From Lustribacter sp965277075 (GTDB taxonomy: Bacteria > Vulcanimicrobiota > Vulcanimicrobiia > Vulcanimicrobiales > Vulcanimicrobiaceae): a stretch of DNA of 64,000 bases. The notes beneath the pieces were generated by a model, which worked only from the letters and a program-made list of their open reading frames with translations, was not told the DNA's origin and searched no databases. A program made the translations under genes and the position numbers. The DNA lies in NCBI GenBank assembly GCA_965277075.1, contig OZ255707.1:2418001-2482000 (forward strand). The letters run 5' to 3'. Positions 24,787 through 33,431 of this stretch are shown here, piece by piece (within the stretch, counting starts at the first letter, position 1; each line of letters opens with the position of its first letter).

Positions 24787-24818
24787 CAGGTTCCTGATGA
24801 CAGCATATCAGGAACCTG
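24787..24818. promoter_or_regulatory. perfect palindrome across the marR-type gene start
   Basis: CAGGTTCCTGAT (24787-24798) and ATCAGGAACCTG (24807-24818) are exact 12-base inverted repeats separated by 8 bases. The proposed ATG of the MarR-family gene (24797) lies inside the left arm. The size and symmetry suit a dimeric MarR regulator, so this is a likely autoregulatory operator that may also serve the divergent DUF1801 remnant. Confidence 0.75.
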
Positions 24819-25279
24819 ATGTCACCGCACGGGCCGGTGGTCCGACGCTTTCGAGGGTAGGGTACCTCGTCAAGCGGGTCCAAGCCGCGCTGCGTGCGGC
24901 GATGGACGAGGCCTTTCGTCCACTGGGTCTCAGTCTCTCACAATACGCAATCTTGGAGGCGCTCGTCGATATCCCCGAGGGCGAGGCGACCAACGCGGCG
25001 ATTGCTCGACGCTGCTTCATCACGCCGCAATCCGCGAATGAGATGATAGCCGCCATGACCGAAAGTCGCCTCGTCTCGAGGCGTTCCGGTGCGGGAACGC
25101 GCCGCATACGGCTTTCGCTCACGAAGCGTGGCCGCGACGCGCGCGTCGCGGCGCGGCAACTTTCGTTTGACGTCGAAGAGCGAATGCTTTCCGGCCAGAC
25201 GAAAAAGGACCGCGAGCGCCTGGCAGGCCTTCTCGCCCGTTGCGCGCGCGCTTTAGAAATCTACGATGGTCCCGCTTAA
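24797..25279 (+). CDS. MarR-family transcriptional regulator
   Basis: A 160-residue winged helix-turn-helix regulator. LSLSQYAILEAL, the recognition helix region CFITPQSANEMIAAMTESRLV, and the wing with RRIRLSLTKRGRD are typical MarR features; flanking N- and C-terminal helices form the dimer. ATG at 24797 sits within a perfect palindrome, which suggests it binds its own start region. No other in-frame start occurs before the conserved domain except the ATG at MDEAFRPLG, which would remove a dimer helix. The neighbours are pseudogenes, so its original target may be lost. Confidence 0.9.
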   Translation: MTAYQEPDVTARAGGPTLSRVGYLVKRVQAALRAAMDEAFRPLGLSLSQYAILEALVDIPEGEATNAAIARRCFITPQSANEMIAAMTESRLVSRRSGAGTRRIRLSLTKRGRDARVAARQLSFDVEERMLSGQTKKDRERLAGLLARCARALEIYDGPA

Positions 25280-25642
25280 CCAGCATGACTTTTCGCGTCC
25301 CGCAACGTCTGCTTCGAAAGGCTTGCCGACGCTCATGGCCGGCATCGCGTCACCTCGTCGGCATGTGCGACACAAGCTCACCTCGTGCGGCTCGCAGCGG
25401 TGAAACGAAGAATCCTACGTGCGGGCAGCGTTTCTCTCGCAGCCACCGGCCGGACCCCACCGAGGTCGAAGGAATGGTCTTCCCGGCTCGTGCGGCGCAA
25501 GAATCGCCCGTGCTACAGAAAGTTGTATCAACATTTTAACGAGTGGGATCCGAGGAGAAGACGACGCACTCGGTACGTGCCGCTTCTGCGATGAAGCAAT
25601 GGGTACGAATTGCCCCGTCGTCGCTGCTTTGGGGTGCTTCGC
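25280..25642. other. intergenic region with degraded gene remnant, copy A
   Basis: No intact gene. Read on the minus strand, about 25340-25432 matches parts of the region at 26752-26958: the block around RRILRF (minus strand, near 25410) and then ELVSH followed, after a one-base slip, by ADEVTR. Compared with the second copy it has a deletion of about 130 bases and a frameshift. This is a decayed duplicate of an unknown gene. Its plus-strand open frames (25240-25646) are judged shadows. Confidence 0.5.
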
Positions 25643-26134
25643 ATGATCCGCTCAGCCGAGGTCGGCGACGTAAGAGCCATGATCGACGTCGTCGACGCTA
25701 CGAAGCTTTTCAAGCCCGACGGTCTCGATGAGGTCGAAGCGATTCTCAACGGGTATTTCGCCGGAACGCTCGATGAAGATCACCACTGGATCGTCGATAT
25801 CGATGACGGCGTTCCCATAGCTGTTGCCTACTTTGCTCCGGAACGCATGACCGAGGGCACGTGGAATCTTTACCTAATCGCGGTTCTGCCGAATCGTCAG
25901 GGCGAAGGACGCGGTGCGGCGCTGATACGCTATGTCGAAGCGACGCTTATCGCACGAGCGGAACGCGTCTTACTCGTCGAGACGTCGGGACTCACGAGCT
26001 TCGAGGCAACAAGAGGTTTCTATCGCCGCTGCGGCTTCGACGAGGAGGCTCGCATACGCGAATTCTATGCAGCCGGCGACGACAAGATCATTTTTCGAAA
26101 GGCGCTCGGCGAAGCCGGGGCCGTTTCACAATGA
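25643..26134 (+). CDS. GNAT-family N-acetyltransferase
   Basis: A 163-residue acetyl-CoA-dependent acyltransferase of unknown substrate. The GNAT fold is visible as WNLYLIAVLPNRQGEGRGAA (the acetyl-CoA loop Q/RxxGxG/A), a following helix, and ATRGFYRRCGF near residue 125. ATG at 25643 is chosen over the upstream start because MIRSAEVGDV is the usual opening. Its TGA overlaps the ATG of the TspO-like gene, so the two form a pair. The pair is flanked on both sides by copies of the same degraded remnant. Confidence 0.88.
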   Translation: MIRSAEVGDVRAMIDVVDATKLFKPDGLDEVEAILNGYFAGTLDEDHHWIVDIDDGVPIAVAYFAPERMTEGTWNLYLIAVLPNRQGEGRGAALIRYVEATLIARAERVLLVETSGLTSFEATRGFYRRCGFDEEARIREFYAAGDDKIIFRKALGEAGAVSQ

Positions 26135-26610
26135 AGAAGTCCTTCGAAGCGGCTTCGTTTGTCACCGTCGTCGAGGCCGTGGGGTTCGCTGGAGCTGCGC
26201 TCGGCGGTCTCGTCGGTAGCGACCCGTGGTACGACGATCTTCCGAAGCCATCGGGCTGGCCTCCGCAATGGATATTCCCGATCGCGTGGTCTGCCGTGAA
26301 TTATCCGTGCCTGGGTTTAGCCACGTGGCGTGTCTGGCGCAAACGCCAAGAGATCGACGTGACTTCGCAGCTCGCAACTTTCGCCGCCCTGATGGCGCAC
26401 AACGTCCTCTTCGGAGCCGTCGTAAATCGGGCGAAGCGCACCGACGTGTACGTGATGATGGATATGCTTGGAATGGTAAATGCCTCAGTTCTGCTAGTCG
26501 GCTACCTGCGTAGCGATCGACGCGCCGGCGCCTTCCTGATCCCTTTTCTCGCCTGGGCCGGCTACACAACCGTGATCAAAATCCAGCTTCACCGCCATCA
26601 AAACCCCTGA
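26131..26610 (+). CDS. TspO/MBR-family membrane protein
   Basis: A 159-residue protein with five predicted membrane helices. WYDDLPKPSGWPPQWIFPIA near residue 34 is the TspO signature (Lys-Pro-x-Trp-x-Pro-Pro region). Relatives bind porphyrins or cholesterol and regulate tetrapyrrole or stress responses. Some conserved aromatic positions are changed (AWSAVNY instead of VWTxLY), and the expected tryptophan pattern in later helices is reduced (MMDMLGMVNASVL), so ligand binding may differ. Translationally coupled to the GNAT gene by an ATGA overlap. Confidence 0.8.
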   Translation: MKKSFEAASFVTVVEAVGFAGAALGGLVGSDPWYDDLPKPSGWPPQWIFPIAWSAVNYPCLGLATWRVWRKRQEIDVTSQLATFAALMAHNVLFGAVVNRAKRTDVYVMMDMLGMVNASVLLVGYLRSDRRAGAFLIPFLAWAGYTTVIKIQLHRHQNP

Positions 26611-27137
26611 AGGTCAGTCTCTAACGCGACCGTTTACGGGACGCGCCTCGCAGTCAAGAAGCTGCCGGCTTGCGCCCGGAAGTGTGCGCGAAAAGGCTTG
26701 CTGTCCGGTTGCGGACCGCTCCCGTTTGAAATGCGACATGATCAACGCTCAGGGCGCCAGCGCGTTACCTCGTCGGCGTGCGACACCATCTCACCGATTC
26801 GCGCCGTGACGTCGCCGGCGCTTGCGAACGTCTCGTGCGTTGTCAACGGCATCGTCGTCACGACATGCCTCCGGCGTGCGACTCTAGCTCGAGCGCGTTT
26901 GCCGGTCCGTCGCGGCTCGCAGCACCGGAAGCGAAGAATCCTACGGTCCGGGCAGAAGAGAGCCCCGATGATCGCGATCGAAGCCGCCCGCTTGCGAAGC
27001 GGCGTCGACGGGCAACGCTTTCGGTTGCGAGCCTTCACTGCATCGCCGGAGGGTTCCGATCTGTCGCGTTCGGCCGCTACATTCCGGAAGGATACGGCGT
27101 CATTGCGTAATCAAAGGTTCGGTTCACACTTCTAGCG
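26611..27137. other. intergenic region with degraded gene remnant, copy B
   Basis: No gene supported on the plus strand. On the minus strand a frame at 26742-27038 ends with VVTTMPLTTHETFASAGD and then VTARIGEMVSHADEVTRW before a stop, and it has a protein-like composition. I do not recognise the family. The same pieces recur in a shorter, frameshifted form at 25340-25432. It may be a surviving C-terminal fragment. The smc promoter must lie in the last part of this gap, but no clear -10/-35 pair stands out. Confidence 0.45.
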
Positions 27138-30100
27138 ATGCGACTCAAAACGCTTAAAGTCTTCGGCTTCAAAACGTTTGCCGAAGCGACGACGCTCGAG
27201 TTCAACTCGGGCATCACCGCGGTCGTGGGACCCAATGGTTCGGGCAAGTCGAATCTCGTCGACGCGATCCGTTGGGTCCTCGGCGAGCAGAGTTCGCGCA
27301 GCCTGCGCTCGCAGCGTATGGAAGACGTGATCTTCGCCGGCAATCGCTCGCGCAAGCCGCTCGGCATGGCCGAAGTGTCGCTGACGTTCGACAACGCCGA
27401 CCACGCGTTGCCGATCGACTTCAACGAAGTCCAGATCACGCGCCGCGCCTATCGCGCCGGCGAATCGGAATTTTTTATCAACCGCAGCGCCGTACGTTTA
27501 CGGGATGTGATCGACTTGCTGATGGGCACGGGCCTCGGTCCGGGCTCGTATGCGATCGTTTCACAGGGCCAGATCGATGCCATTCTCTCCTCGAAGCCCA
27601 CCGAACGGCGCGCGCTCTTCGAAGAGACGGCAGGCATCGGAAAGTTCCTCGCGCGCAAGGCCGAAGCGATGCGCCGGCTCGACGCGACGGAGCAGAACGC
27701 GATTCGCGTCAACGATCTGATCGCGGAACTCGAACGGCGCGTCCCGGAACTCGAGAGCCAAGTACGGCGCGCCAAACGCTATCGCCGCCTGACTGCGCGC
27801 GTGCGCGATCTCGAGATTCTCTCCTACGTGCGCGCGAGCGCCGCGCGCCGCGCGGAACGCGAATCAGTCGCGGCCGACGCCGCACGCTTCGAGGCGGTGC
27901 AGGTCGCCGCGGCGGCTCGCGCGGCGACCCTCGGAGCGCAAGCGGAAACGTTGCGCGCGCAACTCTACACGCTCGAACTCGAACGCGAAGAACGTCGGAT
28001 CGAAGCGCAGCGGGTGCGCGAAGTCGCGTCGCGCGTCGAAGCAGATCTCGCTGCGGCGAGCGCACGTCGCGATGTTCTCGATGTGCAGTCCCACGCGACC
28101 GTGGCCGACCGCGACCGCGTCGAAGGCGAGCGTGAATCGCTGCGCGCACGGATTGCTGAATTGCACCAGGCGCTCGAGCCGCTCGGTGAGCGCGGCGATG
28201 ACGTGCGCGAACGCGAGACGCGTGCGACGGCCGTCCTCGCCGAAGCGCGCGGCGCGCTCGACGGCATCTACGCGGCGCTCCGCAAAGTCGAAGCGATCGT
28301 CGCAGAACGCGCCGCCAGTGAAGCCGAGCGTCGCGCCCGGCTCGCTGCGACGCGCAACGACATCGCCCGGCTGGAAGCCGAACGCGCCCGTTTGGATACC
28401 GAGCGGATGCGCTTGGGCGAGCGAGGCGCTGCGGCGCAGACGACGCTCGCGGACTGCGAGCGTGCCGTGGCGGAGTACGATGCTGAAGCGGCGCGCCAAC
28501 GCGATGTCGCGGCTGCCGAAGCGGCAACCGGTGAGGGCGCCGCAATACGCGTCGCCGAGCTGCAAGCGCAGTACCGTCGCGTCGCGAGCGATCTGGCCGC
28601 TGCGGAGTCGCGGTTGCACACGATCGAAGAGCTCGAAGCGACGCTCGAGGGCCACGTGCCCGGCACGCGCGCCGTCGTCGACGCGGCGCAACGCGGTGAG
28701 CTCACCGGATTGCACGGCGTCGTCTCGAGCTTGGTCGACGTGGACGAACGGTACGCACGCGCGCTCGACGTCGCGTTCGGTGCAGGGCTCTCCAATATCG
28801 TAACCGCGACCAGCGAAGATGCGGAACGCGCGGTCGTATTCTTGCGCGAACGCGAAGCGGGCCGCGCGACGTTCTTGCCGCTCGACACGCTGATCAAACG
28901 CGACGGCCATCGGCTCGGCGCGCTCGCCGGCCGCGCCGGCATCATCGGTTTCGCGCACGAACTCGTGCGCAGCGACGAGCGCTTTCGCAGCATCGTGGCG
29001 TTTCTCGTCGGACGCACGTTGATCGTCGATGAACTCCGCACCGGCATCGCGCTCGTCCGCGGCGAGAACTTTCGCGACTCAATCGTTACCCTGGAAGGCG
29101 AACAGATTCTCGGCGGCGGTGCGATCACGGGGGGTCGCAACCGGCGCGAGCGCTCGATCCTCGGCCGTCGCGCTCAAGCCCAATCGCTGCGCGAGCGCAT
29201 ACCGCAGTTGCGCGCCGATCTCGAACGCATCGAACACGATGGTGTCGCAACGAAGGCGAATCTCGACGCGGCCGGTGCCGCGCGCGACGCGGCTCTGCGC
29301 GCCGGCGCCGAAGCGGACGCGGCGTTACGTGATGCGCAGGCGCGGCGCACCAGCGCAGGAGCGGAGATCGATCGCCTCACAGACGAGTCGGGCGCGCTCG
29401 AAGCGCGCGGTTCGGCACTGCACGACGAGCTCGAGGCGGCCCGGCGGACGCACGAAGCGCTCGATACGACGGCGGTCGACGCCGCAGATCTCGAAGAGCG
29501 GCGCGTCATGCTCGAGGCGGAGCTGGCCGGTGCGCGCGAACGCATCGCTGAGGCGGAAGTGGTGCAACGCGATGTCGCAGCGGAGGCCGGCTCGCTGCGC
29601 GAAACGCTCGCATCGCTCACGACCGAACGCGACGGCCTAATCACGCGCCTGGGCGTTCTCGACGCCGACTCTGAACGCGTCGCGGCCGCCCGGGAGGCAG
29701 CGCTACGCGAACTCGAGTCGCTGCGCGAACGCATCGCGGCCGAAAGCGAACGCCTCGCCCTCACGCGCGAACGCGTACGCACCGCGGACGCCGCCGTTGC
29801 CGACGCGAACGGCCGTCGCGAAGCGCTCGCCGATGCGCTGGTACAACACGAGGCCGACGAACGCATCGCGGGCGCCGAAGATCGCGAAGCGAGCGGCGCC
29901 GGTGAGGGCTCACGCCGGCGTCTTGCCGAGATCGATGCCGAACTCGGCATGCTCGTGCAGTCGTTCGCGCAACATCCGGCGACCGACGACGAGCAGCGCG
30001 ACGTGATCGAGCGGTATGCGAGCGAGGACGACGACGTCGCGGGGGAGCTCCCGCGCTTGCGTGAGGAGCTGGCACGTCTCGGTGCAAACGTGAACCTCAG

Positions 30101-30755
30101 AGCGGAAGCCGATCAGGCCGAGTTGACGGAGCGTGAAACGTTTCTGCGCGATCAGATGGACGATCTACAGAAAGCCCGCGAAACGCTGCTCGCGACGATC
30201 GCTCAGATCGAAGTTTCTTGCCAAGTGCAATTCAACGAAACGTTCGATGCGGTGAGCACGCAGTTTGCCGAAACGTTTGCGCGGCTCTTCCCCGGGGGGG
30301 AGGCGAAGATGTGGCAGACCGATCCCGAGCATCTCTCGGAGACGGGCATCGAGATCGCCGTGCAGCCGCCCGGAAAAAAGATGACGTCGCTGACCGCGCT
30401 CTCGGGCGGCGAGCGCGCTATGACGGCTGCTGCTCTGATCTTCGCGTTGATCAAAGTCAAACCGTCACCGTTCTATCTCCTCGACGAGGTCGACGCCGCG
30501 CTCGACGATGCAAACGTCGAACGGCTTTCATCGATGGTGCGCGAGGTCGCGAGCGACGCACAGATGCTCATCGTCACGCACAATAAGAAAACGATGGAGC
30601 TCGCGGCGCGCATGTACGGCGTGACGATGCAAGATCCGGGCGTATCGTCGATCATTTCGGCAGCGCTCGACACCGGTGCGGCTGCGCCGACGCCGGATCT
30701 CGATGCGCTGCCGGCGCCCGCGGACGAACGGCGTGAGGTAACGGTTGCCGGATAA
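27138..30755 (+). CDS. smc: chromosome segregation protein SMC
   Basis: The condensin ATPase, 1205 residues. Walker A GPNGSGKSN is at about residues 32-40. Long coiled coils flank a hinge at about 510-660 (LHGVVSSLVDVDERYARALD). The C-terminal ABC signature LSGGERAM near 1088 and Walker B LLDEVDAALDD near 1115 complete the head. Full length with all ATPase motifs. The coding strand is unusually rich in Ala, Arg and Glu through the coils. The last codons overlap the TTG start of purH. scpA and scpB are not in the window. Confidence 0.97.
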   Translation: MRLKTLKVFGFKTFAEATTLEFNSGITAVVGPNGSGKSNLVDAIRWVLGEQSSRSLRSQRMEDVIFAGNRSRKPLGMAEVSLTFDNADHALPIDFNEVQITRRAYRAGESEFFINRSAVRLRDVIDLLMGTGLGPGSYAIVSQGQIDAILSSKPTERRALFEETAGIGKFLARKAEAMRRLDATEQNAIRVNDLIAELERRVPELESQVRRAKRYRRLTARVRDLEILSYVRASAARRAERESVAADAARFEAVQVAAAARAATLGAQAETLRAQLYTLELEREERRIEAQRVREVASRVEADLAAASARRDVLDVQSHATVADRDRVEGERESLRARIAELHQALEPLGERGDDVRERETRATAVLAEARGALDGIYAALRKVEAIVAERAASEAERRARLAATRNDIARLEAERARLDTERMRLGERGAAAQTTLADCERAVAEYDAEAARQRDVAAAEAATGEGAAIRVAELQAQYRRVASDLAAAESRLHTIEELEATLEGHVPGTRAVVDAAQRGELTGLHGVVSSLVDVDERYARALDVAFGAGLSNIVTATSEDAERAVVFLREREAGRATFLPLDTLIKRDGHRLGALAGRAGIIGFAHELVRSDERFRSIVAFLVGRTLIVDELRTGIALVRGENFRDSIVTLEGEQILGGGAITGGRNRRERSILGRRAQAQSLRERIPQLRADLERIEHDGVATKANLDAAGAARDAALRAGAEADAALRDAQARRTSAGAEIDRLTDESGALEARGSALHDELEAARRTHEALDTTAVDAADLEERRVMLEAELAGARERIAEAEVVQRDVAAEAGSLRETLASLTTERDGLITRLGVLDADSERVAAAREAALRELESLRERIAAESERLALTRERVRTADAAVADANGRREALADALVQHEADERIAGAEDREASGAGEGSRRRLAEIDAELGMLVQSFAQHPATDDEQRDVIERYASEDDDVAGELPRLREELARLGANVNLRAEADQAELTERETFLRDQMDDLQKARETLLATIAQIEVSCQVQFNETFDAVSTQFAETFARLFPGGEAKMWQTDPEHLSETGIEIAVQPPGKKMTSLTALSGGERAMTAAALIFALIKVKPSPFYLLDEVDAALDDANVERLSSMVREVASDAQMLIVTHNKKTMELAARMYGVTMQDPGVSSIISAALDTGAAAPTPDLDALPAPADERREVTVAG

Positions 30756-32310
30756 CCCCGCTGCGGCGTTGATCTCGGTATTTGACCGGACCGGCGTCGC
30801 CGAACTCGCCCGCGCTCTCATCGGCACGGGTACGACCGTCTATGCGACCGGGGGAACGGCCACGCATTTGCGGGCCGCAGGCTTGCCCGTCCGCGATGTT
30901 GAGGAACTCACCGGCTTTCCGGCGCTCTTCGACGGTCGCGTCAAGACGTTGCATCCAAACGTCTTCGGCGGCATCTTGCGCGACACGAGCGATGCAACGC
31001 ACGAAGCGGAAGCGGAGCGGTACGCGATTCCGCTGCTCTCGGTCGTTGTCGTCAACCTGTATCCGTTCGAAAAAACGGTCGCGCGTGACGGCGCGACGCT
31101 GCACGAAGCGGTCGAGCAAATCGATATCGGCGGGGTGACGCTGCTGCGCGCTGCAGCGAAAAACTTCGAACGCGTCACGGTCGTGAGCGATCCCGATGAG
31201 TACGCCGACGTGATCGCATCGCTGCCGGGCGGCCCGGACCGCGATGCGCGCCGGCGTTTCGCGACGCGCGCGTACGAGCGCACCGCGGAGTATGATTCGG
31301 CGATTGCGCGCTATCTCGAGTCCGGTTTGCTCGCGAACGAACTGCCGGGTTCGCTCGCGCTGACGATACCGATCTCGCAGCCGTTGCGATATGGCGAAAA
31401 TCCGCAGGATCGCGCGGCATTCTACATCGCACGCGAAGCGCAGTTGCCGGAGCAACTCGGCGGCAAAGCGCTCTCGTACAACAATCTGCTCGACCTCGAT
31501 GCAACGCTGCGCCTCCTCGTGCGGGCACCCCGCGGCATAGAGCCGGCAGCCGAATTGCCGTTGCCGCGGTGCCGGGCGGCGATCGTCAAGCACACGGTGC
31601 CGTGCGGCGTCGCCGAACGGCCGACCGTGGCCGAAGCCGTGCGCGAAGCGCTCGACACGGACCGTATCTCGGCTTACGGCGGCATCATCGCCGTCGACGG
31701 GTCCGTCGATCTCGCGGCCGCCGAAGCGCTGGGTGCGTTTTTTCTCGAGATCGTCGCGGCGCCCGCGTTCGAGGAAGACGCGCTGGCGCGCCTGCGCCGC
31801 AAACGGAATCTGCGCATCATGCGCTTCGCGCCCGAGGCCCCGGTGCGAATTGCCGAAGAGTTACGGGTCCGCTCGGCGCTCGGCGGCATCTTGGCCGAGG
31901 ACGACGATCCGGCCGCGCCGCCGGAAGTCTGGCGTGTCGTTTCGGACCGCCGTCCGAAGCCCGGCGAGTGGCGCGATCTGATCTTCGCTTGGGATATCGT
32001 CCGGCACGTGAAGTCGAACGGCGTCGTCGTGGTGCGCGATGCCGTTTCACGCGGCATCTGTGCCGGGCAAACGAATCGCGTGAGCGCCGTACGAATCGCC
32101 GGTGAGCGAGCTGGGTCGTTTGCGCGCGGTGCGGCATGCGCGAGCGACGGGTTCTTTCCGTTTGCCGACGGGCTCATCGAAGCGGCCGCGGCGGGCGTTA
32201 GCGCCGTCATCGCGCCGGCCGGGTCGATTCGCGACGACCAAGTGATCGCGGCCGCGAACGAGCGCAACATCGCACTGGTATTCTCCACCTACCGGTATTT
32301 CTTACACTGA
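30745..32310 (+). CDS. purH: bifunctional AICAR transformylase / IMP cyclohydrolase
   Basis: Catalyses the last two steps of purine synthesis to IMP. The N-terminal cyclohydrolase domain shows ALISVFDRTG, GRVKTLHPNVFGGIL and NLYPF. The C-terminal transformylase domain has KALSYNNLLDLDA, KHTVPCGVA (usually KHxNPCG), the QTNRVSAVRIA segment and the SDGFFPFADGL region near the end. 521 residues, the expected length. Start TTG at 30745 overlaps the smc end by 11 bases; there is no better start nearby. No other purine gene is adjacent. Confidence 0.95.
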   Translation: MPDNPAAALISVFDRTGVAELARALIGTGTTVYATGGTATHLRAAGLPVRDVEELTGFPALFDGRVKTLHPNVFGGILRDTSDATHEAEAERYAIPLLSVVVVNLYPFEKTVARDGATLHEAVEQIDIGGVTLLRAAAKNFERVTVVSDPDEYADVIASLPGGPDRDARRRFATRAYERTAEYDSAIARYLESGLLANELPGSLALTIPISQPLRYGENPQDRAAFYIAREAQLPEQLGGKALSYNNLLDLDATLRLLVRAPRGIEPAAELPLPRCRAAIVKHTVPCGVAERPTVAEAVREALDTDRISAYGGIIAVDGSVDLAAAEALGAFFLEIVAAPAFEEDALARLRRKRNLRIMRFAPEAPVRIAEELRVRSALGGILAEDDDPAAPPEVWRVVSDRRPKPGEWRDLIFAWDIVRHVKSNGVVVVRDAVSRGICAGQTNRVSAVRIAGERAGSFARGAACASDGFFPFADGLIEAAAAGVSAVIAPAGSIRDDQVIAAANERNIALVFSTYRYFLH

Positions 32311-32597
32311 TGATGCGTGTGGTCACGGCGTTTCTCATGCGGCTCATCGTTTATGCAATCGTCCTCGGCATCGTTTCGCGCTCTGCCGAATATCTGTGGG
32401 TGCAGCACGGACTTGACGGATCGATCGCTCTCCAGCCGTTGCACGACGCAGGCGTCACGACGTTGGTGATCGCCCCGGTCGTCTTAGCGCTGCCCGGTTT
32501 CGCGCCGCTGCGCACAGCCGCCATCTTCATTGCGGCGTTTCTCGTCGGGGCCGCGTTGACGGCGCCGTTCGCATTCGCCCGTTTTGCAGCGGGCTAG
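32310..32597 (+). CDS. small membrane protein of unknown function
   Basis: A 95-residue hydrophobic protein with two to three membrane helices (FLMRLIVYAIVLGIVS, then VTTLVIAPVVLALPGF and TAAIFIAAFLVGAALTAPFA). The ATG overlaps the purH stop (TGATGATG), supporting translation by coupling. No recognised family. The composition and codon use match the neighbours. It could be a phage-holin-like or DUF family protein; nothing in the sequence decides this. Confidence 0.65.
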   Translation: MMRVVTAFLMRLIVYAIVLGIVSRSAEYLWVQHGLDGSIALQPLHDAGVTTLVIAPVVLALPGFAPLRTAAIFIAAFLVGAALTAPFAFARFAAG

Positions 32598-32658
32598 TGT
32601 GCTTGCGCGATCGCTCCGTGCGCGGGGAAAGGACGGGTTACGCGCAATAGCTGCCCGC

Positions 32659-33063
32659 ATGCCGCGTTTCTTGCACACCTCGATTTTCGTGAATGACATG
32701 GCAGCGACGATCGACTTCTACACGAACAAACTCGGACTCAAGCTGCTCGGCGGCCCGCACCACTATCCGGGCAACGCCGACATGGCGTTTGTCGGCAGCG
32801 ACTGGAATGCGTACATCGAGCTCGTTTACGACCTCGAAGAGCATCCCCCGTACGCGCTGGGCAACCGCTACGAACACCTCGCGCTCGAGGTTGACGGCGA
32901 CATGCACGTCGCGATCGAGCGGCTGCGCGCGAGCGGCGTCAGGATTCTGACCGAACCGAAGAAACCCCCGAGCGGAACTCGCTGGATCGCGTTCGTCGAA
33001 GACCCGAACGGAATTCCGGTCGAGTTGCTCGAGCCGCGCGGCGCACCGGTCGCCGTGAATTAG
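32659..33063 (+). CDS. VOC-superfamily protein, glyoxalase I-like
   Basis: A 134-residue protein of the vicinal oxygen chelate fold. Two beta-alpha-beta-beta-beta modules carry metal-ligand candidates: FLHTSIFV near the N-terminus, a glutamate in YIELVYDLEEH, EHLALEV near the middle and PVELLEP near the end. These positions match lactoylglutathione lyase, which detoxifies methylglyoxal, but related dioxygenases share them. ATG at 32659 is preferred over an in-frame start 75 bases upstream, because PRFLHTSIFVND is the normal beginning. Its last bases overlap a convergent gene by 4. Confidence 0.87.
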   Translation: MPRFLHTSIFVNDMAATIDFYTNKLGLKLLGGPHHYPGNADMAFVGSDWNAYIELVYDLEEHPPYALGNRYEHLALEVDGDMHVAIERLRASGVRILTEPKKPPSGTRWIAFVEDPNGIPVELLEPRGAPVAVN

Positions 33064-33377
33064 GCCGGTTCGCCCGAGGCGGCCGGCGGCGTTTCGCCGG
33101 CCGGTGCCTCGTCGTCCGGTGCTCTGTCCCCGGCTGCTTCAAGCGGCGGCGCAGCGATGGCGTTATCGTTCGCGCTGAGCCCGCGCGAGTAGATCCGCGA
33201 TTGCCGAATCTGGTACGACGGACGCTCTTTGAGCGGCAGCACTTTTTCGCGCTCGCTCGCAGCAGCGCGAGATTCGTGCAGCATCCGGACCAGCGGGTTG
33301 TTTTCCACGACGTCATAGCCCAGCCACTTGACGAACCTGAACGATGAACGGCGCAGACCGGAAAAGTTCACAGGCAT
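33060..33377 (-). CDS. conserved-looking protein of unknown function, disordered C-terminus
   Basis: A 105-residue protein that I do not recognise. The N-terminal half (FRFVKWLGYDVVENNPLVRM, ASEREKVLPLKERPSY, IRQSRIYSRGL) appears structured and basic. The C-terminal 40 residues are rich in Ala, Pro, Glu and Asp (APDDEAPAGETPPAASGEPA) and likely disordered. The ATG at 33377 is followed by normal coding composition. It could bind RNA, DNA or a membrane through its basic half; this is speculation. Confidence 0.6.
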   Translation of the reverse strand: MPVNFSGLRRSSFRFVKWLGYDVVENNPLVRMLHESRAAASEREKVLPLKERPSYQIRQSRIYSRGLSANDNAIAAPPLEAAGDRAPDDEAPAGETPPAASGEPA

Positions 33378-33431
33378 GCGGACCTCGGGCGCGGGCGAGC
33401 GTTACGTTAGCCGAAATGTACGACGCCGTCG

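Noticed and set aside
27864..28958. 364-codon minus-strand open frame
   Set aside because: Antisense to the SMC coiled coil; alternating Ala/Arg/Glu codons leave long open frames by composition alone.
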